A program made the position numbers and the translations under genes. Shown here in pieces: positions 25,867-33,647 of a stretch of 64,000 nucleotides of DNA. The DNA comes from Streptomyces dysideae (GTDB taxonomy: Bacteria > Actinomycetota > Actinomycetes > Streptomycetales > Streptomycetaceae), in assembly GCF_001514305.1 (NCBI RefSeq), contig NZ_KQ949086.1:62001-126000 (forward strand). Direction: 5' to 3'. Under the pieces are notes generated by a model. The model was not told the DNA's origin. It ran no database searches and was given only the letters and a program-made list of their open reading frames with translations. The stretch's first letter is position 1, and each line of letters opens with the position of its first letter.

Positions 25867-26553
25867 TCACCGCGTAGTCTCAGGCCGGTCCGGGACGTCT
25901 CGGGCTGCCTCCTCGCCACTGAGCTGGGACTCAACGTCCACCACACCCTCCACGGCGCGGACGAGGCGCTCGGCGACCCAGATGAGCGAGGGATCGTGGA
26001 CCCGTCCGCGGAGCGTGACGACCCCGTCGTGCACGGACACGTGGATGGCGTGACTGAGCGCGGGGAACAGGTAGGACACCACGGTGCGGCGGACTTCCTC
26101 CTCGATGTCCTCGTCCGACCGCAGGAAGACCTTCAGCAGGTCGCCGCGGCTGACGATGCCCCGCAGCCGATCCTCGTCATCGACCACGGGCAGCCGTTTG
26201 AGGTGCTTCACGGCCATGATCCGGGCTGCCTGGGCCAGGGTGACGTCGGGGTGAACCGTGACAGCGGGGGTGCTCATCAGCTCCCCAGCGGTCACCGCCC
26301 CCGCTTTGGCCAGGCCGGACAGGCGCCGGATCCGCTCGGCGCGGGTGAGGTCGCGGTCCCGGAACTCCTCCTTGGGCAGCAGGTCGGCCTCGGAGACCAC
26401 TCCGACGACCCGTCCGTCACCCTCCACGACCGGCACCGCACTGACTTTCCACTGCTCCATGGCCCGCACGATCTCCTTGAACCGCGCGCCGCGTCCGACG
26501 GCCACCACGGGGAGGGTCATCACATCGCTCACGATGTGCGCAGCGTCAGGCAT
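25867..26553 (-). CDS. CBS-CBS-BON protein
   Basis: The 228-residue protein has two CBS motifs, VSAVPVVEGDGRVVGVVSEADLL (about residues 36-58) and LKRLPVVDDEDRLRGIVSRGDLL (about 117-139), and a BON domain (about 160-215) with VSVHDGVVTLRGRV. It is close in plan to the proteins at 9874 and 47127. It probably senses adenine nucleotides. It diverges from the USP gene at 26763 over a 209-base region that holds a candidate operator at 26651. Confidence 0.9.
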   Translation of the reverse strand: MPDAAHIVSDVMTLPVVAVGRGARFKEIVRAMEQWKVSAVPVVEGDGRVVGVVSEADLLPKEEFRDRDLTRAERIRRLSGLAKAGAVTAGELMSTPAVTVHPDVTLAQAARIMAVKHLKRLPVVDDEDRLRGIVSRGDLLKVFLRSDEDIEEEVRRTVVSYLFPALSHAIHVSVHDGVVTLRGRVHDPSLIWVAERLVRAVEGVVDVESQLSGEEAARDVPDRPETTR

Positions 26554-26650
26554 GTCCTGGGTCCTTGAGGGCGTGGTCCTTGGGGGCGCGCCGGAGGAGT
26601 TGGTTCAGTCGCATGCCTCCAGCATCGCCGCAGCCCGGCGTACCGCAATC

Positions 26651-26664
26651 CGGCCGAAGGCCAC
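26651..26664. promoter_or_regulatory. DevR/OsdR-like box between divergent CBS-BON and USP genes
   Basis: CGGCCGAAGGCCAC has the symmetric core GGCC-GAA-GGCC and matches six of the eight fixed positions of GGGNCNNNNGNCCC. It lies 98 bases from one start and 99 from the other. The site resembles CGGCCGAACGGCCC at 46765, also between two divergent stress genes. Support is by comparison only. Confidence 0.3.
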
Positions 26665-26762
26665 CCGATCCGAGAGCCGGTCCGTATGTCGCGGCGGTGC
26701 GCAGGCGGTGCGACGGTATTCACAGGGGCTCTTGGCAGCCGGACGGAGAAGGGGTGGCGGCG

Positions 26763-27638
26763 ATGGAACTGCCGCTGGTCGTGGGCGTCGACGGATCGGA
26801 CTCCAGCCTGCTCGCGGTCGACTGGGCAGTGGACGAAGCGGCACGCCACGGGCTGCCGCTGCGCCTGGTCAACGGCTCCCTGTGGGAGCGCTACGAGGGA
26901 GCCCTGCCGTCCTTCAGCACCAAACGTCCCGCCGAGGAGGTCGCGGCGCAGCACATCATCGCCACCTGCGCGGAACGCGCCCGGCTTCGCGATCCCGAGT
27001 TGAAGGTGTCGGGCGAGGTACTGCCGGGCGACGCCGTGTCCGTGCTGCTGCGGGCGGGGCCCGACGCGTTCGCCCTGGTCACGGGCGTTCGTGGGCGGGG
27101 TGAGCTGGCCGGGTTCCTGCTGGGATCGGTCAGCCTGGCGGTGGCGGCTCGCGCCGTGTGCCCGGTCATCGTGGTCCGCGGCTCGGAACGGAACCTTCAG
27201 GGCTCCTTCGGCCGGGTCGTGGTAGGCGTCGGCGGCTCGACCGACGGTGCGGGCGCCGTACAGTTCGCCGTCCGCGAGGCCGAGGTGCGCGGCTGCGCCC
27301 TGACGGCCGTACGGGCCTGGCGCAGCCCGGCCCACGAGCACGTGGACCACCCCTTGATCGCAGACGACGCCGCCCAAGTGCACGAGGAGCGGGCCTCCAG
27401 CCGCCTCACCGACGGGCTCCGAGAAGCCGTACGAGAACACCCCGGCGTGGAGGCGCACCGTCAGCCGGTCGAAGGCCCCGCCCACCACGTCCTGCTGAAG
27501 GCATCGGCCGATGCCGACCTGATCGTCGTAGGCGCTCAGCGACGTCACGGTCACTTCGGTCTGCAGCTCGGCAGGGTCGCCCACGCCCTGCTGCACCACT
27601 CCGAGTGCCCGGTCGCCGTCATCCCTCAGCGGATCTGA
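26763..27638 (+). CDS. tandem universal stress protein
   Basis: The 291-residue protein has two USP domains. Domain 1 (residues 1-140) has LVVGVDGSDSSLLAVDWAVDEA and TGVRGRGELAGFLLGSVSLA. Domain 2 (about 150-291) has VVVGVGGSTDGAGAVQFAVREA and VGAQRRHGHFGLQLGRVAHA. The ATP-binding glycines are kept in domain 1. It is a paralogue of the protein at 21587. The ATG at 26763 lies a little after GGAGAAGG. The GH65 gene follows 58 bases downstream on the same strand and is probably co-transcribed. Confidence 0.9.
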   Translation: MELPLVVGVDGSDSSLLAVDWAVDEAARHGLPLRLVNGSLWERYEGALPSFSTKRPAEEVAAQHIIATCAERARLRDPELKVSGEVLPGDAVSVLLRAGPDAFALVTGVRGRGELAGFLLGSVSLAVAARAVCPVIVVRGSERNLQGSFGRVVVGVGGSTDGAGAVQFAVREAEVRGCALTAVRAWRSPAHEHVDHPLIADDAAQVHEERASSRLTDGLREAVREHPGVEAHRQPVEGPAHHVLLKASADADLIVVGAQRRHGHFGLQLGRVAHALLHHSECPVAVIPQRI

Positions 27639-27696
27639 GGTCTCCCAGCGCGGGCCGGGGCTGCCACGGCTTCTGAGGGAGAAGGAAGGGCGGCGG

Positions 27697-30096
27697 ATGT
27701 CGGAGTGGACGTGGGAGTACGAGGGCTACGACCCCGGTGCCGAGCGGTTGCGTGAATCGCTCTGCACGCTCGGCAACGGCTACTTCGCCACGCGGGGCGC
27801 GGTGCCCGAGTGCCGGGCGGGGCTGGTGCACTGCCCGGGAACCTACGCGGCCGGGTGCTACGACCGCCTGGAGTCGACTGTGGCGGGGCGGCAGGTGGTG
27901 AACGAGGACCTGGTCAACCTCCCGAACTGGCTGCTCCTGCGGTTTCGTCTGCGCCGCGCCGAGGGGGCGTGGGGCCCGTGGTTCTCCCCGGACACGCACG
28001 CCCTCCTGGACCACCGGCACACCCTGGACCTGCGCCGCGCCATCCTCACCCGTGTCTTCCGCCACCGGGACGACGAGGCGGGCGTGCTCGGCGTCGAGCA
28101 GACCCGCCTGGTGCACATGGGGGACCCTCACCTGGCCGCGCTGCGGACCGTCTTCACAGCCGAGGACTGGTCGGGAGAGATCGAGATCGAGTCCGCCCTC
28201 GACGGCGAGGTCATCAACGGCAACGTGCACCGTTACCGCGCCCTCGACCACCGCCATGTGACCCGGGTGCGGACCGGGGCACAAGAGCCCCACACGGTCT
28301 GGCTGACCTGCCGGACCAGCTCCTCAGACATCGGTATAGCCATGTCGGCCCGAACGGTCGTCACTGGTCGGCCCGCAGCCTCGTCGGTGTTTCGTCCGGC
28401 CCGCCACCGTGCGGTCCACCGCCTGGTGGTCCCAATCGCTGCCGGCCGCCCCGTCGCCGTGGAGAAGACCGTGGCACTGCACACCTCACGCGACACGGCG
28501 ATCAGCGACCCCCTCGGCGAAGCGGTCGACCGGGTGTCCACCGCGGCGGGCTTCCCGGCCCTGCTGGACTCCCACGTCGCCGCGTGGGAGCGGCTGTGGC
28601 GACGCGCGGACATCCAGGTGCCCGGCCAGGCCGGTCGTATCCTGCGCTTCCACCTCTTCCACGTCCTGCAGACGCTGTCACCGCACACCGCGGATCTCGA
28701 CGTGGGCGTCCCGGCCCGAGGGCTGCACGGCGAGGCATACCGGGGCCATGTCTTCTGGGACGAGCTGTTCGTCCTGCCGTACCTCAACCTGCACTTCCCC
28801 GAGGTCTCCCGGGCCCTGCTGAACTACCGCTACCGGCGCCTCCCACGGGCCTGCCGGGCCGCCTCCGAGATCGGCCGAGCCGGGGCGATGTACCCGTGGC
28901 AGAGCGGCAGCGACGGCTGCGAGGAGACCCAACAATGGCATCTCAACCCCCGCTCGGGACGCTGGCTACCGGACAACTCCCGGCTCCAGCACCACGTCGG
29001 CTCGGCGATCGCCTACAACATCTGGCAGTACTGCGAGGCCACCGGCGACACCGAGTTCCTGCACACCAAAGGCGCGGAGATGCTGCTGCAGATCGCCCGC
29101 TTCTGGGCGGACACCGCGGACTTCGAGCCCGGCACGAACCGCTATCGCATCCGCGGCGTCGTCGGACCCGACGAGTACCACGACGGCTACCCGGGTGCCG
29201 CCCGGCCGGGACTGGACGACAACACGTACACCAACGTCACCGCCGCCTGGGTCCTCACCCGCGCTCTGGAGCTGCTGCGGCGCCTTCCCGCATGGCGCCG
29301 GGAGGAAGTGTTCGAACGCGTGCGGCTGAACAGCGACGAGCTGCCGAGGTGGGAGGAGGTCTCCCGGCGGCTGCTGGTGCCGTTCCACCGGGGCGTCATC
29401 AGCCAGTTCGAGGGCTACGACGACCTCGCCGAACTCGACTGGGACGCCTACCGGGCCCGCTACGACAACATCCGGCGGCTGGACCGGATCCTGGAGGCCG
29501 AAGGCGACACGGTCAACCGCTACAAGGCGTCCAAGCAGGCCGACGTCCTCATGCTCGGCTACCTCTTCTCCCCCGCCGAGTTGCGGCACCTGTTCCGTCG
29601 GCTCGGATACGACCTGGACGACGAGATCTGGCGCAGGACCGTCGACTACTACCTCCACCGCACCAGCCACGGCTCCACCCTCAGCGGACTCGTCCACGGC
29701 CTGGTCCTCGCCAGGGTCAGGCGAGCCGAGGCGTGGCAGTACGTCCACGAGGCCCTGGAGGCGGACATCGCCGACATCCAGGGCGGCACGACCGGTGAAG
29801 GCATCCATCTCGGGGCCATGGCCGGGACACTCGACCTGGTCCAGCGCGGCCTGACGGGACTTCAGACGCGCGAGGACGCACTGTGGCTGGACCCGGTGCC
29901 CCTTCCGGCGCTCTCCGAGTACGGATTCTCGCTGCGCTACCGCGGACACTGGGGCGTCGGCCTACGGCGGCGGAGCGGGCAGCTGGAGATCGGCGTACCC
30001 GACTCGGAGGAGTCACCGATCCGCGTAGTGCTGGCCGACCGGGCCGTCACCATCGCGCCCGGGGAGACTTGCACGCTCGTGCTGCCAGCGAGTTGA
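27697..30096 (+). CDS. glycoside hydrolase family 65 (disaccharide phosphorylase-like)
   Basis: The 799-residue protein has the three-part GH65 layout. An N-terminal beta-sandwich begins with LGNGYFATRGA. The (alpha/alpha)6 barrel has HVFWDELFVLPYLNLHFPEV, and its general-acid Glu493 is in VVGPDEYHDG. The C-terminal beta part has FSLRYRGHWGVGLR. The phosphate-site segment KQADVLML and the RTSHGSTLS motif are present, favouring a phosphorylase (trehalose, maltose or kojibiose) over a hydrolase. It would release a sugar phosphate from a storage sugar without spending ATP, which suits energy-limited cells. The exact substrate cannot be assigned. Confidence 0.9.
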   Translation: MSEWTWEYEGYDPGAERLRESLCTLGNGYFATRGAVPECRAGLVHCPGTYAAGCYDRLESTVAGRQVVNEDLVNLPNWLLLRFRLRRAEGAWGPWFSPDTHALLDHRHTLDLRRAILTRVFRHRDDEAGVLGVEQTRLVHMGDPHLAALRTVFTAEDWSGEIEIESALDGEVINGNVHRYRALDHRHVTRVRTGAQEPHTVWLTCRTSSSDIGIAMSARTVVTGRPAASSVFRPARHRAVHRLVVPIAAGRPVAVEKTVALHTSRDTAISDPLGEAVDRVSTAAGFPALLDSHVAAWERLWRRADIQVPGQAGRILRFHLFHVLQTLSPHTADLDVGVPARGLHGEAYRGHVFWDELFVLPYLNLHFPEVSRALLNYRYRRLPRACRAASEIGRAGAMYPWQSGSDGCEETQQWHLNPRSGRWLPDNSRLQHHVGSAIAYNIWQYCEATGDTEFLHTKGAEMLLQIARFWADTADFEPGTNRYRIRGVVGPDEYHDGYPGAARPGLDDNTYTNVTAAWVLTRALELLRRLPAWRREEVFERVRLNSDELPRWEEVSRRLLVPFHRGVISQFEGYDDLAELDWDAYRARYDNIRRLDRILEAEGDTVNRYKASKQADVLMLGYLFSPAELRHLFRRLGYDLDDEIWRRTVDYYLHRTSHGSTLSGLVHGLVLARVRRAEAWQYVHEALEADIADIQGGTTGEGIHLGAMAGTLDLVQRGLTGLQTREDALWLDPVPLPALSEYGFSLRYRGHWGVGLRRRSGQLEIGVPDSEESPIRVVLADRAVTIAPGETCTLVLPAS

Positions 30097-30472
30097 TCCG
30101 CGCGGACGGCGTGCCGGGCTTCCATGACGGGGAGGACCACTCGTCGTCGGCGGGCATGGTCAGCCACGCCGCTGCCCGACCAGCTCGGACGGGCAGTGCG
30201 GCGGCCGAGGAGGCGACTGGCCGGCGGCCTGCTCGCCGATGCGCTGAAAGACCTCGCCGTCAACCTCGACCAGCGTTTCCTCCACACGGGCGGAACACCG
30301 ACGGCAGTCTTCCCCGCGTACGCCGCCGACCACGACCGCAGCCGCGCGCAGCCCCGAGCCAGGGTGCAGTCTGAGAAGGTAGGGAACCGTCCTCCGGGGC
30401 AATCGAGTTCACGACGGGAGCGGTGATGGCACCCAATACACCAAGCCGTCCGGACGCGGCTCCGCCACGGCC
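30097..30472. other. gene-free stretch
   Basis: Short frames exist on both strands but none shows a domain I recognise. It contains the leader region of the P-type ATPase gene. No clear ribosome binding site for an additional gene is seen. Confidence 0.4.
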
Positions 30473-33094
30473 GTGAACCGGCGCGGAGGCAGCCGGAGGC
30501 CCGCTGCGGAGGTCGGCCGACTTCAGAGCATGCCTCCCGCCACGGGGCTGTCGTCGGACGAGGCCGCGCGACGACTGGAGCGCCATGGGCCCAACGAGAT
30601 CCCAGCGGAGCCGCGGACCCCGGTGTGGCGGCGGGTGCTGCAACAACTGCGCGATCCGCTGATCCTCGTCCTACTCGTTGCCGCCGCCCTGACCATCGCT
30701 ACCGGCGATCTCTCCGACGCCGCCGTGATCCTGCTCGTGATCACCGTGAACACCGTGGTCGGCGTCGTACAGGAAGTGCGGGCGGAACAGGCGGTGATGG
30801 CCCTGTCCGCCATGAGCGCCCCTGCGGCCAGGGTGGTGCGGGACGGTGGGGAACGTTCCGTTCCGGCTGCCGAGGTGGTTCCGGGTGACCTGGTCCTGCT
30901 GTCCGAGGGGGACATCGTCCCCGCGGACGCAGACGTGCTGGCCGCGGCGTTGCTACTGGCGGACGAGTCGTCGCTGACGGGTGAGTCAGTGCCGGTGGAG
31001 AAGGCCCCTGACCCGGATGCGTCGCGCGGTGCTGTGTCGGCGGGTACGGTCGTTGTCCGTGGCCACGGCCGTGTGGTGGTCACGGCCACCGGGGCCGACA
31101 GCGCGCTCGGCCGGATCGCCTCCCTGATGGGTGCCGCACCCGGTCTGACTCCGCTGCAGCACCGGCTCGCGAGGTTCGGCCGGACGCTGGCGGCCGTCAC
31201 CGTGGCGCTGTGCGCGGTGGTCCTCGCGCTCGGGCTGGTACGCGGACAGCCCGTGGAGCTGATGATCGTGGCGGCGATCAGCCTCGCCGTCGCGGCCGTT
31301 CCGGAGTCCCTCCCCGCAGTAGTCACGCTTGCTCTGGCCCTGGGAGCGCGGCGGATGGCGGACCGGCACGCCATCGTCCGCCGGCTGCCCGCAGTGGAGA
31401 CCCTGGGCTCGGTGACCGTGATCGCCACCGACAAGACCGGCACCCTGACCGAGGGCCGGATGGCGGCCGAGCAGCTGTGGACACCGCGCGGAGAGGCAGC
31501 GGTCGTGGGCACGGGCTATGACCCCGGGGGCCGGGTTGTCCGCGACGGCGAGACCGTGACCGCAGGCGACGCGCCCGACCTGGTGGCATTGCTGCGTGTC
31601 GCGATGCTGTGCAACGACGCCGCGCTTCAGCCTCCGCCGGACGGCTCCACGGAGTGGAGTGCGCTGGGCGATCCCACAGAGGCCGCTCTGCTGGTGGCCG
31701 GGGTCCGACTCGGGCTGGACCGAGCGGCGCTGGACCGCGAGTTGCCGCGACTGGAGGAGATCCCGTTCGACAGCGAGCGCAAGCGGATGACGACCGTGCA
31801 CCGCCGGCCGGAGTCAGGACTGTGGGTCGCGTGCAAAGGGGCGCCGGAATCCGTGCTCCGGCCGCAGATCCTGGCCGACGGCCCTGAAGCGCTCGCCCGA
31901 GCGGCCGCACACGCGGAGGCGCTGGCACGCCGTGGGTACCGCGTGCTCGCCCTCGCCTCGGCCGTCCACGAGGAGAGGGGGCCACGGCCCACGACATGGG
32001 AGTCGGGCCTGTCACTCCTTGGCCTCGTCGGCATCCTGGACCCGCCCCGCAGCGCGTCCGAGCCGACGATCGCCGCCTGCAAACGGGCCGGCATCGTCCC
32101 CGTACTCATCACCGGTGACCACCCGCTGACCGCACGGGCCATAGCCGGGCGCCTGGGCATCGCCACCCGCGACGAGGAGGTCACCACCGGCGATCGGATC
32201 CGGGAGGGCACGGCGGGTGACCTCACAGGCGTACGGGTCTATGCCCGCACCACTCCCGAGCAGAAGCTGGACATCGTCCAGGCGTGGCGCGGGGCCGGGC
32301 AGGTGGTGGCGATGACGGGGGACGGCGTCAACGACGGCCCGGCCCTGCGGCGGGCCGACATCGGCGTCGCCATGGGACGGCGCGGCACCGAGGTGGCACG
32401 CCAGGCGGCCGACTTGGTGCTCGCTGACGACAACCCGGCCACGATCGTGGCAGCCGTGGAGGAGGGGCGCCGCGTCTACGCGAACGTACGCCGGTTCCTG
32501 CTCTACGCGCTCGCCGGGGGCACCGCGGAGATCCTGGTCATGCTCCTCGGCCCCTTTCTGGGGATGCCGCTGCCGCTGCTGCCCGCGCAGATCCTGTGGA
32601 TCAACCTGCTCACGCACGGCCTGCCCGGTGTCGCGCTCGGCGCGGAGCCCGTCGCGCCGGACGCGATGCGCAACCCGCCCCGGCCCCCCGAGGAGAGCGT
32701 GCTGGGTGCCGGCCTGTGGCCGCGGATCCTGCTCATGGGCTCCTTCGTCGCCACGGTCACCCTCGTGGTCGGGGTGTGGGCCCGGGAGACCGGACGCCCG
32801 TGGCAGTCCATGGTGTTCCTGATCCTCGGCGCCACCCAGCTCGGCGTGGCGCTCGGCTCCCGGGCCCGCCCGGGCAGCCTGGCCAACCCGTTCCTGCTGG
32901 TCGCCGTGGGCGCGGCACTGGGCCTCCAGGCGGCGGGCGTCTATCTGCCGCCCCTGCGGGAGCTGCTGGGCACGGAGCCACTTCCGCCCACCGACCTGGC
33001 GATCGCCGGCTTGGTGTCCGGCCTCGGCCATGTCGTCATGCGCCTTCAGGCCCGGCTGAGACCGGAGCGCCCACCGCGCGGGGGCCCGCCTTGA
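30473..33094 (+). CDS. CtpF-like P2-type cation-transporting ATPase
   Basis: The 873-residue pump is complete. It has an N-terminal cytoplasmic segment (GLSSDEAARRLERHGPNEI), helices 1-2, the actuator loop SSLTGESVPVEK, and the helix-4 ion motif AVPESLPAVV. The phosphorylated residue is Asp320 in ATDKTGTLTEG. The nucleotide domain contains CKGAPESV, the hinge is MTGDGVNDGPALRRADIG, and six C-terminal helices follow. The PESLP motif is that of Ca2+/Na+-type pumps. Mtb CtpF (Rv1997), a DosR-regulon pump, is the closest family I know. Hinge residue NDG replaces the usual NDA. The GTG at 30473 has no clear ribosome site, and an ATG at 30530 is an alternative start. Confidence 0.9.
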   Translation: MNRRGGSRRPAAEVGRLQSMPPATGLSSDEAARRLERHGPNEIPAEPRTPVWRRVLQQLRDPLILVLLVAAALTIATGDLSDAAVILLVITVNTVVGVVQEVRAEQAVMALSAMSAPAARVVRDGGERSVPAAEVVPGDLVLLSEGDIVPADADVLAAALLLADESSLTGESVPVEKAPDPDASRGAVSAGTVVVRGHGRVVVTATGADSALGRIASLMGAAPGLTPLQHRLARFGRTLAAVTVALCAVVLALGLVRGQPVELMIVAAISLAVAAVPESLPAVVTLALALGARRMADRHAIVRRLPAVETLGSVTVIATDKTGTLTEGRMAAEQLWTPRGEAAVVGTGYDPGGRVVRDGETVTAGDAPDLVALLRVAMLCNDAALQPPPDGSTEWSALGDPTEAALLVAGVRLGLDRAALDRELPRLEEIPFDSERKRMTTVHRRPESGLWVACKGAPESVLRPQILADGPEALARAAAHAEALARRGYRVLALASAVHEERGPRPTTWESGLSLLGLVGILDPPRSASEPTIAACKRAGIVPVLITGDHPLTARAIAGRLGIATRDEEVTTGDRIREGTAGDLTGVRVYARTTPEQKLDIVQAWRGAGQVVAMTGDGVNDGPALRRADIGVAMGRRGTEVARQAADLVLADDNPATIVAAVEEGRRVYANVRRFLLYALAGGTAEILVMLLGPFLGMPLPLLPAQILWINLLTHGLPGVALGAEPVAPDAMRNPPRPPEESVLGAGLWPRILLMGSFVATVTLVVGVWARETGRPWQSMVFLILGATQLGVALGSRARPGSLANPFLLVAVGAALGLQAAGVYLPPLRELLGTEPLPPTDLAIAGLVSGLGHVVMRLQARLRPERPPRGGPP

Positions 33095-33227
33095 GGCCCG
33101 AGAGCGCCCCGCCCGGCATGCGCACAGCAGACGCGGAATCCACACTGGTCTGTGGGAGTACCGGCCGGGGTGGGCCAGGCTCCATGGGCTCTCCCCGCGT
33201 GGATCACGACGCCCGAAGGAGACGACC

Positions 33228-33647
33228 ATGACCACTGCCCGGGAGATCATGCACGGCGGCGCCACCTGCATCCAGGAGAACGAGACGCTGGAAGCCGCTG
33301 CGCGCAAGATGCAGGAACTGGACGTCGGAGCCCTCCCGATCTGCGGCGAGGACGACCGGCTCCACGGGATCATCACGGACCGCGACATCGTGCTGAAGTG
33401 CGTCGCCAAGGGCAAGGACCCCAGGACCATGACCGCGGGCCTGCTCGAACAGGGCAAGCCGGTCACGATCGACGCCGAGGCCGATGCCGACCAGGTCCTG
33501 AGGGCCATGGAGGAGCACCGTATCCGCAGGCTGCCGGTCATCGACAACCACCGCCTCGTCGGCATGATCAGTGAGGCGGACCTCGCACGTCACCTGCCCG
33601 AGGAGCAGGTGGGCCACTTCGTCGAGGTCGTCTGCGCGGCCCGCTGA
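33228..33647 (+). CDS. CBS-domain pair protein (Hrp1-like)
   Basis: The 139-residue protein is little more than a tandem CBS pair. The first motif is VGALPICGEDDRLHGIITDRDIV (about residues 34-56) and the second is IRRLPVIDNHRLVGMISEADLA (about 98-119). Size and sequence match Mtb Hrp1 (Rv2626c), a strongly DosR-induced protein. Its ligand is unknown. The ATG follows GAAGGAG. It converges with the formate dehydrogenase operon, whose last stop lies directly next to its own stop. Confidence 0.9.
   Translation: MTTAREIMHGGATCIQENETLEAAARKMQELDVGALPICGEDDRLHGIITDRDIVLKCVAKGKDPRTMTAGLLEQGKPVTIDAEADADQVLRAMEEHRIRRLPVIDNHRLVGMISEADLARHLPEEQVGHFVEVVCAAR

Noticed and set aside
30097..30472. A small minus-strand gene with SARVEETLVEVDGEVFQRIG
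   Set aside because: The peptide looks protein-like but has no start with a ribosome site and no family I can name.
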